From NCBI GenBank assembly GCA_015234465.1, contig JADGNA010000008.1, forward strand, positions 62,001 through 126,000: DNA of 64,000 nucleotides. Reading direction: 5' to 3'. Position 1 is the first letter of the stretch. The number at the start of each line of letters is the position of its first letter. Positions 18,504 through 26,276 of this stretch are shown here, piece by piece. The notes under the pieces were generated by a model. The model did not search any database. It was given only the letters and a program-made list of their open reading frames with translations, and had not been told where the DNA came from. This DNA comes from Salinibacterium sp. GTDB lineage: Bacteria; Actinomycetota; Actinomycetes; Actinomycetales; Microbacteriaceae. Position numbers and translations under genes: made by a program.

Positions 18504-20180
18504 ATGAGCGGTCCCGCCCACACCAGGTCTGAACGACGCGATAGCTTCTCGAAAGTCGCGATAGCCACGCTCTCGATCCTGCTCATCGGCCTGCTCGCCT
18601 TCTTCTTCATCACAACAGACAAGCTCGCCGCCGGCGCATCGCAACTGAGCGAGGGCGCGACGACGGCACGCGACGGATCCGTGCGCCTCGTCGATGGCGC
18701 CGCCACACTCTTCGACGGCACCGCGACGCTCAGGGACGGCACGGCGAGCGCGAAGGCGGGAGCCGACAAGGTTGCCGCTGGTGCTGACTCCGCGGCAGAG
18801 GGCGCGAGCAAGCTCGCCGACGGCGCCTCCTCGGCGTTCACGGGCTCCATCTCGCTCGCCGAGGGCGCCAACAAGCTCTTCAACGGTGCAAGCACGCTCA
18901 ACCAGGGCGCCAACACCGCCGCGACGGGGGCTCGCACCCTCGCGCAAGGCGCGGCCGACGCCAACGCGGGTGCCGCCAAGGTTGCCGCAGGCGCCCAGAC
19001 GGTCGCGGCTGGCGCCAACGAGCTCGCCGCCGGGTTCAACAACCCCGACCCGGAGGACGACGTGACGCCCAAGCGCACCTCGACCCAGCAGGCGACCGCC
19101 CTGCGCGACGGTGCAGCGCAGCTCTCCGCGGCCTTCAACACTCCCGACCCGGTCAGCGGCCAGACTCCGACCCAGAGCTCCGCGGCTCTCGCGGATGGGG
19201 CTGCGGCGCTCAGCACGGGCGTGCAGCAGGCGAATGGGTTCCTCTCCCTCACCACCGCACCCACGGCCAATCTGGCTGCAGCTCCTACGACGAATGTGTA
19301 TGACACGACGCAGAACACTCGCGTGATGCTCATCACGCTTCGCGGCAAGATCGATGCACTCGTCACTGACCCGGCGATCAAGGCTGCCCTCCTCGCCGAT
19401 GCCGACAGGGCCATCGGGTTCCCCGACGGCTCCCCTGTCCCATACGCAACGAATGGACTGCCTTACCCGACCGGTATCACCGCAGTGGATGCACAGATCA
19501 CCGGCCTCAACGAGAAGTTCACGAATGAACTCGTTCCGGGCGCACAGGCGATCGAGGGCGGTACGGCCAAGATCAAGACCAGCATCGCCAACGCCGCCGT
19601 GGGGTCCGCTCAGATCGCTGCCGGCACCGAGCGCTCGCTGACGAAGATCAAGAAGGCGGTCGAGGGCACCAAGAAGCTCGCCGCCGGCGCCAACGAACTC
19701 TCCGCGGGTGCATCGGGTCTCGCCGCCGGCACCAATCAGGTCGCCACGGGTGCCGGATCACTCGCCAACGGTACGGCTCAGGTCGCGACCGGTGCCGGCA
19801 CCCTCTCGGGCGGTGCCGCGAGCCTCACGACCGGGGCCAACAACCTCAACGCGGGCCTCGAGACCCTGTCGACGGGCGCTGGCTCACTCGCTGAGGGCAC
19901 CAGCACGCTCTCGTCCGGCGCGGCCGACCTCGCCGAGGGCAACGGAAGCCTCGCCGACGGCGCGAAGAAGCTCAACGATGGCGCCAAGACGCTCAACGAC
20001 GGCGTCGCCGAGCTGAGCGACGGCAACGAGCGCATCGCGGCTGGCTCAGGTGAGCTCGCATCCGGCGCACAGAGCGTCAGCCCGGCGGCCCTCGCGCCGA
20101 CCGTGCTGATCATCCTCGCGGTGCTGGTGGCCGCGACGATCGCCTGGCTCATGGTGAGCCGCCGCCTGGCACGTCGCTGA
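18504..20180 (+). CDS. Two-anchor heptad-repeat membrane protein (YhgE/Pip X-heptad type, no ABC-2 domain)
   Basis: 558 aa, ATG 18504 with a strong AAGGAG site. A short cytoplasmic N-terminus precedes TM1 (about 18-38). Then come 20 consecutive heptads with Gly at every seventh residue (44 to 177, pattern L-x-x-G-A-x-x), a middle part without strict repeats (about 180-345), and 20 more heptads (Gly 388 to 521). TM2 (about 531-551) and a basic tail (SRRLARR) end the protein. The heptads match those in the extracellular part of YhgE/Pip proteins, but the six-helix ABC-2 membrane domain of those is absent. Both tails should be cytoplasmic and the repeats outside. Function unknown. Confidence 0.85.
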   Translation: MSGPAHTRSERRDSFSKVAIATLSILLIGLLAFFFITTDKLAAGASQLSEGATTARDGSVRLVDGAATLFDGTATLRDGTASAKAGADKVAAGADSAAEGASKLADGASSAFTGSISLAEGANKLFNGASTLNQGANTAATGARTLAQGAADANAGAAKVAAGAQTVAAGANELAAGFNNPDPEDDVTPKRTSTQQATALRDGAAQLSAAFNTPDPVSGQTPTQSSAALADGAAALSTGVQQANGFLSLTTAPTANLAAAPTTNVYDTTQNTRVMLITLRGKIDALVTDPAIKAALLADADRAIGFPDGSPVPYATNGLPYPTGITAVDAQITGLNEKFTNELVPGAQAIEGGTAKIKTSIANAAVGSAQIAAGTERSLTKIKKAVEGTKKLAAGANELSAGASGLAAGTNQVATGAGSLANGTAQVATGAGTLSGGAASLTTGANNLNAGLETLSTGAGSLAEGTSTLSSGAADLAEGNGSLADGAKKLNDGAKTLNDGVAELSDGNERIAAGSGELASGAQSVSPAALAPTVLIILAVLVAATIAWLMVSRRLARR

Positions 20181-20195
20181 CGTAGCAACACCGAC

Positions 20196-20231
20196 GCGGG
20201 TCGGGCCGGTCTTCGGATCGGCTCGGCCCGC
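20196..20231 (+). terminator. Probable terminator after the heptad-repeat gene
   Basis: GCGGGTCGGGCCG (20196-20208) pairs with CGGCTCGGCCCGC (20219-20231) with two mismatched positions, around a ten-base loop. TTT follows at 20232-20234. It lies 16 bases past the stop. Confidence 0.6.
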
Positions 20232-20247
20232 TTTGGCGTTCGTGCGA

Positions 20248-20285
20248 TGGGTTTCGATACAGCCCTGGCGGGCTCACTCAACCCA
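20248..20285. repeat. Palindromic intergenic element between convergent genes
   Basis: TGGGTT and AACCCA ends enclose a GCC-CTGGC-GGGC core and the string GTTTCGATAC. Elements with this GTTTCGATAC...CTCAACC form recur between genes in Microbacteriaceae as I recall them; that comparison was not tested here. It could also act as a leftward terminator for the rightward gene or for prfB. Confidence 0.4.
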
Positions 20286-20296
20286 CTGCGGGGGGG

Positions 20297-21406
20297 CTAG
20301 TCGTTGACTGCGCGCTTGCGCCAGCGGATGCCCGCCGTGATGAAGCCGTTGAGGTCACCGTCGAAGACGTCGTCGGGCTTGCTGACCTCGTGCTCCGTGC
20401 GCAGGTCCTTCACCATCTGGTACGGCGCGAGCACGTAGCTGCGCATCTGGTCGCCCCAGCTTGCGGTGATGTTGCCCGCGAGTTCCTTCTTCTGCGCCGC
20501 TTCCTGTTCCTTCTGCAGCAGGAGGAGGCGCGACTGCAACACGCGGAGCGCTGCGGCACGGTTCTGGATCTGGCTCTTCTCGTTCTGCATCGATACGACG
20601 ATGCCGGTCGGGATGTGCGTGATGCGCACGGCGGAGTCGGTCGTGTTGACCGACTGGCCGCCGGGGCCGCTCGAACGGAACACGTCGACGCGCATCTCGT
20701 TCTCGGGAATGTCGATCGACTCGGTCGCCTCCATGAGTGGGATGACCTCGACGGCCGCAAAGCTCGTCTGGCGCTTGCCCGCCGCACCGAAGGGCGACAT
20801 CCGCACGAGGCGGTGCGTTCCCGCCTCGACGCTGAGGGTGCCGAAGGCGTAGGGGGCGTCGAACTCGATCGTGGTCGACTTGATGCCCGCCTCCTCGGCG
20901 TAGCTCGTGTCGAGCACGCGCGCCGGGATGCCATTCTTCTCGGCATAGCGCAGGTACATGCGCTGGAGCATCTCGGCGAAATCGGCCGCGTCGACGCCGC
21001 CAGCACCCGCGCGGATCGTCATGACGGCGGGACGCGCATCCCATTCGCCGTTGAGGAGCGTCTGCACCTCAAGTTCGCCGAGCACGCGCTGGATGTCCGC
21101 GAGTTCCTTGTGGACCTCGGCTGCGGCATCCGCATCGCCCTCTTCATTGGCGAGCTCGACCATGATCTCGATGTCGTCGAGGCGCTGCTGCAGGCTCGTG
21201 ATCTTGGCAAGCTCCGCCTGGCGGTGACTGAGGGCGCTGGTGACCTTCTGCGCCTTCTCGGTGTCGTCCCACAGGTCGGGCGCGCCCGCCTGCTCGCTCA
21301 GCTGCGCGATCTCGGCTTCGAGTCGCGGCACGTCGACGACGGCCCGGATTTCGGCGAAGGTGCCGCGGAGGTCCGCGACCTGGCCAGTGATATCGAGCTC
21401 ATCCAT
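20297..21406 (-). CDS. prfB: Peptide chain release factor 2
   Basis: 369 aa, ATG 21406; TAGGCT a few bases further upstream suggests a nearly leaderless mRNA. Motifs are the RF2 tripeptide-region SPF ([15 protein letters not shown]), GGQ in [20 protein letters not shown], and the RF family segment [22 protein letters not shown]. It reads UGA and UAA stops. There is no in-frame TGA near codon 25, so the programmed frameshift of many bacterial prfB genes is absent here. Confidence 0.97.
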   Translation of the reverse strand: MDELDITGQVADLRGTFAEIRAVVDVPRLEAEIAQLSEQAGAPDLWDDTEKAQKVTSALSHRQAELAKITSLQQRLDDIEIMVELANEEGDADAAAEVHKELADIQRVLGELEVQTLLNGEWDARPAVMTIRAGAGGVDAADFAEMLQRMYLRYAEKNGIPARVLDTSYAEEAGIKSTTIEFDAPYAFGTLSVEAGTHRLVRMSPFGAAGKRQTSFAAVEVIPLMEATESIDIPENEMRVDVFRSSGPGGQSVNTTDSAVRITHIPTGIVVSMQNEKSQIQNRAAALRVLQSRLLLLQKEQEAAQKKELAGNITASWGDQMRSYVLAPYQMVKDLRTEHEVSKPDDVFDGDLNGFITAGIRWRKRAVND

Positions 21407-21454
21407 TGTGGGCACCAGCCTACCGGGACAAGCCCCGTGCATCCGCTGGCGGCG

Positions 21455-21943
21455 TCACTCCTTGGGCGCGATGGGCCAGACGATCTCGGTCACCATGTCC
21501 TCGGGACGGGCGCCCGGTGTCGGCTCGGTCACGTAGACCTCCCAGTAGAGCTCGCCCGGCGTGTGGTCGTGCCGTTCCATCCACGCCAGCAGCGTGCCGT
21601 AGGCATCCGCGAGGCCGTCGTATGGGCCGCGATGGATGTGCCGGGCGGCCAGACCGGTCGGCAACTGCTGTGCCGCTACCCCGTTGGTGGATTCGATGGG
21701 CCGTTGCGTGGGGAAGCCCGCCGCAACGTCGACCGTCTCGCTGGGCATGCCGCGGTACAGGGCGAGGGCGGGCCCCGCGAAGCCTGCGTCCTGCTGGCCG
21801 ATGACGGCAGCAACGTCTTGGTAGACGCTGTCGAAGTAATCCCTGATCTTCGTCATCTCGACCGTCTCGCGGCGCACCGCGACCATGGTCGGCTCCAGTG
21901 TGACGATCATGGTGTCGGATGCTTCGCTTCCGCTGTCGCTCAC
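21455..21943 (-). CDS. GyrI-like effector-binding domain protein
   Basis: 162 aa, GTG start with GAGGAGC upstream. The fold is suggested by VTLEPTMVAVRRETVEMTKIRDYFDSVY at the N-terminus, a central GFAGPALALYRG, and the ending GELYWEVYVTEP then MVTEIVWPI. These are typical of the AraC effector-binding/GyrI/SOUL-like superfamily that binds small molecules. No DNA-binding domain is attached. It sits 48 bases from the prfB start on the same strand, and a ligand cannot be named. Confidence 0.72.
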   Translation of the reverse strand: MSDSGSEASDTMIVTLEPTMVAVRRETVEMTKIRDYFDSVYQDVAAVIGQQDAGFAGPALALYRGMPSETVDVAAGFPTQRPIESTNGVAAQQLPTGLAARHIHRGPYDGLADAYGTLLAWMERHDHTPGELYWEVYVTEPTPGARPEDMVTEIVWPIAPKE

Positions 21944-22018
21944 GGGTGCTCCTCTGCTCGTACCCTGGTCGGGGGTGCCCCGATTCTCCTCGCCCCGGGA
22001 CGGTTCTTCAATGGTCCG

Positions 22019-22468
22019 TCAGCCGAAGACCGACCTGGCGGTCGCCTCGACCTCGATGCGCAGGCCCTCCGGCACGAACACGCTCACGATGGGAGGCCGC
22101 CAGGTCGCGGACAGGGCGACCACGGCACCCGAACCGCCCGGACTCTCCGCCCGGTCGATCGCCAGGTCTTCGAAGGCGTGCGGCACGGCGGCGATATGGG
22201 CGTTGACGGTGGTCGAGACCCGGGCATCGTCGAGGATCGCGGTGGGCCGCCCCGAGGAGGAGTCCACGTCGTCGAGCCCGAATGCCTCCGCGCCTGCAAG
22301 CGCGGCTCCATCAGCGAGCGAGTAGAGGCGCTTGCATTCGATGTAGAGGGAAGTTGCGGCGGTCACGAGCAGCACGACCGCGAGGCACAGGGCTGCATAG
22401 AAGATCGTGAGCACGAGCGTCGAGCCCGTCTCGTCGCGAGCGGCGCGCGACCACCGCTCCGCACTCAT
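22019..22468 (-). CDS. Tad pilus-assembly protein, TadE/TadG-like (pseudopilin)
   Basis: 149 aa. A short basic N-terminus is followed by [32 protein letters not shown], a single N-terminal helix like those of prepilin-type and TadE/G proteins. Then comes ADGAALAGAEAF, the Ala-rich motif common in TadG-like proteins. It is the last gene of a four-gene pilin group, and its start overlaps the stop of the gene before it by four bases. It probably acts at the outer face of the membrane in pilus assembly. Confidence 0.72.
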   Translation of the reverse strand: MSAERWSRAARDETGSTLVLTIFYAALCLAVVLLVTAATSLYIECKRLYSLADGAALAGAEAFGLDDVDSSSGRPTAILDDARVSTTVNAHIAAVPHAFEDLAIDRAESPGGSGAVVALSATWRPPIVSVFVPEGLRIEVEATARSVFG

Positions 22469-22935
22469 TGCAGCCCCGCGAAGCGCGAGACCTGCTGGCT
22501 CGCCGTGGCGGCGACCGGGATGCTGAGGGGCGTGCCGACACTGAGTCCCGCCGGCACGAGCGGCAGCGCGACCGTCGCCTCGACCGTCACGGTGACGATG
22601 CCGCGTCGATTCAGGCAGGCGTGCGGCTGTGGGGCGCAGGAAACACGGATGCTTGCTGCCGCGACATCCATCCCGTGGTCGGCGAGCGCAAAGGCCACCG
22701 CCCGCTCTGCGCGCTGGCTGGCCTCCGCGACCGTGCTGGCTTCAACATAGGTGCGGCTTGCCTGCCTCGCGGCAGCCTCGACGGCGAGCACGCCGGACTG
22801 GAGCGCGGACAGCGCGACGATGAGGTAGACCATCGGCACGAGGAGCAACGTGCCCGCTGCCAGGAACTCGAGGGAGGCGGAGCCCCGCTCTTTCGACGCC
22901 CGCGCCAGTTCAGTCCACGATCTCCAGTGCTGCAC
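22465..22935 (-). CDS. TadE-like pseudopilin
   Basis: 156 aa, GTG start at 22935 (uncertain, as it overlaps the upstream gene by 26 bases). The segment KERGSASLEFLAAGTLLLVPMVYLIVALSAL is a TadE-type N-terminus: ERGSAxLE is the usual processing-site context, followed by the helix. VEAAARQASRTYVEAST is the typical Ala-rich amphipathic helix. Two Cys in SCAPQPHACL could form a disulfide outside. Confidence 0.78.
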   Translation of the reverse strand: MQHWRSWTELARASKERGSASLEFLAAGTLLLVPMVYLIVALSALQSGVLAVEAAARQASRTYVEASTVAEASQRAERAVAFALADHGMDVAAASIRVSCAPQPHACLNRRGIVTVTVEATVALPLVPAGLSVGTPLSIPVAATASQQVSRFAGLQ

Positions 22936-23308
22936 GACCCGTCACCTCCACGCCGCCGTCGAAGCCGATCAGTCCGATGACGGGGAGGGGTGCCCGCACG
23001 GTGACGACGGCCGCACGATGGCCAAGGTAGGTGCCCTCGGTGATCGTGACATCCGTCGCATACGCAGGGCCGATCGCGGTCGTGATGAGTTCGCGCGTGC
23101 GGACGGCGCCGTCGGCGAGCGTCCTGTCCGCCAATGCCGCGAAGCGTGCGCCCTCCCCAGCCGCGTCGAGGAGCGTGTTGCGCACATGCATCGCGAGGCC
23201 GAGTTGCACGACCGAGAGGGTGAGGAGCGTCAGCAACGCACCGACCATGACGAACTCGGCGGGCGCGGAGCCCCGCTCCCCCTCACCGCGAAGGATGGCG
23301 ACCCGCAC
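22910..23308 (-). CDS. TadE-like pseudopilin
   Basis: 132 aa, GTG start. GERGSAPAEFVMVGALLTLLTLSVVQLGLAMHVRNTLLDAAGEGARFAAL contains the TadE motif (ERGSA-AEF, one helix, then an Ala/Gly-rich amphipathic stretch). It starts seven bases after the Flp-like gene and overlaps the next gene. Pseudopilins of this type are cleaved by a prepilin peptidase, which is not encoded in this window. Confidence 0.82.
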   Translation of the reverse strand: MRVAILRGEGERGSAPAEFVMVGALLTLLTLSVVQLGLAMHVRNTLLDAAGEGARFAALADRTLADGAVRTRELITTAIGPAYATDVTITEGTYLGHRAAVVTVRAPLPVIGLIGFDGGVEVTGRAALEIVD

Positions 23309-23314
23309 GGGTGC

Positions 23315-23497
23315 TCAGAACCCGGAGACGCGCTGGATGGCCTGTTCGAAGACCGAGCTGAGTGCGGGGCCCGCGAGCGACCAGATGATGATCACGAGCC
23401 CCGCGGTCATGAGCGTGATAAGCACCCACCCGGGCACGTCACCGCGCTCGGATGCGAGGCGGGCGAACGCGGAGCGAATGCGGGGGAAGCCGGTCAT
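23315..23497 (-). CDS. Small Flp-like pilin or Tad-associated membrane peptide
   Basis: 60 aa. A basic N-terminus (FPRIRSAFARL) is followed by ASERGDVPGWVLITLMTAGLVIIIWSLAGPALSSVFEQAIQRVSGF. The ERG before a hydrophobic helix and the short amphipathic end match Flp/Fap-type pilins in size and layout. The usual Glu at +5 of mature pilins is not obvious. As first gene of the pilin group it is the best candidate for the major pilin. Confidence 0.65.
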   Translation of the reverse strand: MTGFPRIRSAFARLASERGDVPGWVLITLMTAGLVIIIWSLAGPALSSVFEQAIQRVSGF

Positions 23498-23536
23498 GCG
23501 GGGATGTTACTGAGGGATCCGCAGCATCCGTCGCCG

Positions 23537-23546
23537 TTTTCCACAG
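23537..23546. promoter_or_regulatory. CTGTGGAAAAC element upstream of the pilin group
   Basis: The minus strand reads CTGTGGAAAAC, with the ten-base core 39 bases before the ATG at 23497. The same 11-mer lies 40 bases before tadA (29339-29348). The plus-strand form TTTTCCACA also fits a DnaA-box consensus. Confidence 0.5.
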
Positions 23547-23561
23547 CGGCTGCGAGGGCGC

Positions 23562-24908
23562 TCAGGCGAAGGCGAAGAGCGGGGGAAGCACGAGCGCGAC
23601 CGCGAGCACCCACGCGGCCAGCACGGGCAGGTACGAGGTCTGCCAGCGTTCGAGCCGCATGGCGGGCGCGCGACGAGCCAGGAGCCGGGCGATGTGCCAC
23701 GCGGTCACCGCAAGATTCACGAGCAGCACGAGGTTGAGCCCGAGCGCCGCGACACGATTAGCGGTCAGGCCGAACTCTCCGACGCGGCCGAACATCGACA
23801 CGAGCACGAGCAGGTCGAGCGCGATGGCGGCGACGACTGCCACGAGACGGAGCGCGTCGAGCACACCGGGCTTCGACGGGCCGCGGGCCGAGATGCCGTA
23901 GACGATGAGACCGAGCACGACGAGGAGCAGCACGTCGAAGACGATCAGCAGGTCGCGGTCGAACTCGCGGCCCGCCCCCGCGGCGGCGTAGCCGACCGCC
24001 GAGACGACCAGCATGAGCGCAAACAGGGGCGTGAAGATCGCGGTCAGCACGGGCGCGATGTTCTCGATGACGCTCTTCTTCGCCTCGACGAGCCAGGCCG
24101 CGACGATGACGGCCCCCACAGCGCCCGAGGGCACGACCCACTCGAAGACTCCCTCGATCATCTCGGGCGCGATGGGTCCGAGCACGAGCGCCGTGAGGCC
24201 CACCAGCACGCCACCCCCGAGGGCGATCAGCGCGTAGTAGATGGCCCACTCCCCCGAGAAACGGATGAAGTCCATGCGGCGCGGATGCGAGCCCACCTCG
24301 CCACCGACGTAGGCAACACCGACCGCGAACCACAGCACGACAGGCAGGTGCAGCGCGATCAGCACGGTCGTGCTCTCGCCGCCATAGGGGAAGACGGATG
24401 CCGCGACTGCCACGACCGCGACCGCAGCGGCGAGCGCGATGACCCGCGGCCGCGGCATCCGTCGCTGCAGCGCGAAGTAGGCGGCGAGCGCGGGCATCAC
24501 CGTGACGCTGGCGCCGCGCAGGAACCACTCCTCGCGGAGGTCGCGCCCGTCGCCCGGCATGTCGGCGATAAGCCGTGCCACCTGGATGAGCACGGCGGCG
24601 AGCAGCGCGAAGCCGAGCATCACGAGCACCGAGCCGCGCTTGTCTTCCGCGGGGGCATGCGTGAGCGTCAGCTGCTTCCACAGGCGGTCGCTGTGCTCGC
24701 GGGCGAACTCGGCCGTCAGCTGGTCGACCCGGCCGAGCCGTCCGACCGAGATGAGGAATGCCTCGTCTGGGGTGAGACCGGATGCCTCGAGTTCCGCCAC
24801 CTGCTCGCGCAGGTGCGCCTCGAGCTCGTCGGCGTCACCGTCATCGACCGTGCCTCCGCGCACGATCGCCGAACGCCACTCCTTGATGCGTGCCTCAAGC
24901 TGTTCCAT
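23562..24908 (-). CDS. Permease-prefix-domain membrane protein
   Basis: 448 aa, ATG 24908, two bases after the PadR stop. The first 70 residues (MEQLEARIKEWRSAI, DADELEAHLREQVAELEASGLTPDEAFLISVGRLG) form the HAAS/permease-prefix domain often found next to PadR regulators. About ten to twelve hydrophobic helices follow without transporter motifs I can name. Pairs of PadR and such membrane proteins are common in actinobacteria and Firmicutes; the function is unknown. Confidence 0.8.
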   Translation of the reverse strand: MEQLEARIKEWRSAIVRGGTVDDGDADELEAHLREQVAELEASGLTPDEAFLISVGRLGRVDQLTAEFAREHSDRLWKQLTLTHAPAEDKRGSVLVMLGFALLAAVLIQVARLIADMPGDGRDLREEWFLRGASVTVMPALAAYFALQRRMPRPRVIALAAAVAVVAVAASVFPYGGESTTVLIALHLPVVLWFAVGVAYVGGEVGSHPRRMDFIRFSGEWAIYYALIALGGGVLVGLTALVLGPIAPEMIEGVFEWVVPSGAVGAVIVAAWLVEAKKSVIENIAPVLTAIFTPLFALMLVVSAVGYAAAGAGREFDRDLLIVFDVLLLVVLGLIVYGISARGPSKPGVLDALRLVAVVAAIALDLLVLVSMFGRVGEFGLTANRVAALGLNLVLLVNLAVTAWHIARLLARRAPAMRLERWQTSYLPVLAAWVLAVALVLPPLFAFA

Positions 24909-24910
24909 CG

Positions 24911-25258
24911 TCACACTCCCGTCGCGGGGATCGCGAATCCCCAGAGTCCGCCGAGCGTGCGCGTGGCGGTGACCCACTGGCGCCGCTGCTCGGCCAGCTG
25001 CGCCCTGCCCGTCTCGGTGATTTGGTAGTACTTGCGCCGCCGCCCCTCGGGCGAGACGCCCCACTCGGCGTGCACGTGACCGAGCCGCTCGAGCCGGTGC
25101 AGGAGCGGGTAGAGCATCCCGTCGGTCCACTCGAGCTCGCCGGCGGAGAGCTCGCGCACCCGCTTGAGGATCGCGTAGCCGTAGCTCGAGCCCTCCATGA
25201 GGATTGCGAGCACGAGCGGCGTCGCCATGGCGGCGACGAGGTCCTTGTCGATGTTCAT
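24911..25258 (-). CDS. PadR-family transcriptional regulator
   Basis: 115 aa, ATG 25258 with GGAGG upstream. The winged helix shows VLAILMEGSSYGYAILKRVRELS and the PadR signature WTDGMLYPLLHRLERLGHVHAEW, then EGRRRKYYQITETGRAQL (wing). The C-terminal helix for dimerisation is short, as in the PadR-s1 class. It most likely represses itself and the downstream membrane gene. A tandem repeat overlaps its promoter. Confidence 0.93.
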   Translation of the reverse strand: MNIDKDLVAAMATPLVLAILMEGSSYGYAILKRVRELSAGELEWTDGMLYPLLHRLERLGHVHAEWGVSPEGRRRKYYQITETGRAQLAEQRRQWVTATRTLGGLWGFAIPATGV

Positions 25259-25278
25259 CGGTTGCCTCCGGAAGGAAG

Positions 25279-25316
25279 TTTATACCTAGAGCTGCAAGGT
25301 ACCTAGAGGTGCAAGG
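25279..25316 (-). promoter_or_regulatory. padR promoter with two tandem 17-bp repeats
   Basis: TACCTAGAG(C/G)TGCAAGG occurs twice head-to-tail (25283-25299 and 25300-25316), with one difference. On the minus strand the first copy touches TATAAA (25284-25279), a plausible -10 box. This is a likely operator for autoregulation. Confidence 0.6.
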
Positions 25317-25330
25317 CATGTCGGGCCGGG

Positions 25331-25348
25331 CCACGTTGCGCAATGTGG
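25331..25348. promoter_or_regulatory. 18-bp imperfect palindrome upstream of the FAH gene
   Basis: CCACGTTGCGCAATGTGG is symmetric except for one base pair per arm and has a perfect TTGCGCAA centre. It lies 115 bases before the FAH GTG start. No regulator that would bind it is encoded nearby apart from PadR. Confidence 0.35.
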
Positions 25349-25462
25349 AACGGCAAGCAGCGCTGGCGCAGCCCCTACTGGGAGACTGCTGCCGTGCGAG
25401 CATGCCCCCGCACGATCGATTCACGCTTGTCGCGAATCCTGAGCCACCGGAAGGATTTATCT

Positions 25463-26269
25463 GTGAAGATCGCACGCATCGCCCTCGACGGCACCGCACG
25501 CTGGAGCATCGTGGAAGGCGACACGGTCCGCACGAGCGACACCCCTGTCGAGCTCGCGGATGTCGCATCCGCCGCCCTCGACCGAGCACTCCCACTCGCC
25601 GAGGTGACGCTGCTGCCGCCCGTGCTGCCGACCGCGAAGGTGCTCTGCGTGGGGCTCAACTACCGCGACCACGTGCTCGAGATGGGACGCGAGATGCCAA
25701 CGCATCCCGTGCTGTTCACCCGCTTTCCCGACACCTTCGTCGGCGCGGGGAGCCCCATGGTGCTGCCGAAGGCCAGCAACGACTTCGATTACGAGGGCGA
25801 GTTCGCGATCGTCATCGGGCGCGCCGGTCGCGCGATCGCCAAGGAGGACGCTCTCGAGCATGTGCTCGGCTACACGATCCTCAACGACGGTTCGCTGCGC
25901 GACTACCAGGCGCACACGATCCAGTTCACCCCCGGCAAGAACTTCGCCGACTCCGGCTCGGTCGGCCCCTGGATCGTCAGCGCCGACGAGTTCGGCCCCG
26001 TGACGTCACAGCGCGTTCGCACGACCGTCGACGGCGAGGTTCGTCAGGACTCGAGCCTCGACCAACTGGTCTTCGACGTCGCGACCCTCGTCGAATACGT
26101 GTCGACCTGGACCCCGCTGCGCCCCGGCGACATCATCGCGACCGGCACCCCTGGCGGGGTCGGTGCGGGGTTCACACCGCCGAAGTTCCTGAAGGCGGGG
26201 AGCACGGTCGAGATCGAGATCGACGGCATCGGCGTGCTGCGCAACCCCATTGCCGCCGAAGAGGGATAG
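25463..26269 (+). CDS. Fumarylacetoacetate hydrolase (FAH)-family protein
   Basis: 268 aa, GTG 25463 with GGAAGGA upstream. Family motifs are GLNYRDHVLEMG, FTRFPDTFVG, FDYEGEFAIVIG (metal-binding Glu residues), NDGSLRDYQ, KNFADSGSVGPWIV and GDIIATGTPGGVG. These proteins hydrolyse or isomerise acylpyruvates and 2-hydroxy-dienoates, as in aromatic catabolism or oxaloacetate decarboxylation. The substrate here is unknown. It lies between the two halves of the Tad locus on the opposite strand. Confidence 0.9.
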   Translation: MKIARIALDGTARWSIVEGDTVRTSDTPVELADVASAALDRALPLAEVTLLPPVLPTAKVLCVGLNYRDHVLEMGREMPTHPVLFTRFPDTFVGAGSPMVLPKASNDFDYEGEFAIVIGRAGRAIAKEDALEHVLGYTILNDGSLRDYQAHTIQFTPGKNFADSGSVGPWIVSADEFGPVTSQRVRTTVDGEVRQDSSLDQLVFDVATLVEYVSTWTPLRPGDIIATGTPGGVGAGFTPPKFLKAGSTVEIEIDGIGVLRNPIAAEEG

Positions 26270-26276
26270 CCTCCGC

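Noticed and set aside
18620-20070. CRISPR array or satellite DNA suggested by the 21-base periodicity
   Set aside because: The period reflects seven-residue protein repeats in one open frame. The DNA units vary too much and there are no spacers.
21300-21406. Programmed +1 frameshift in prfB
   Set aside because: The reading frame is continuous from 21406 to the stop and there is no CTTTGA-type slip site in the first codons.
23531-23550. DnaA boxes as signs of a replication origin
   Set aside because: Only two TTTTCCACA strings were noticed, 5.8 kb apart, with no dnaA, dnaN, box cluster or AT-rich region. Their shared distance to tad starts fits transcription control better.
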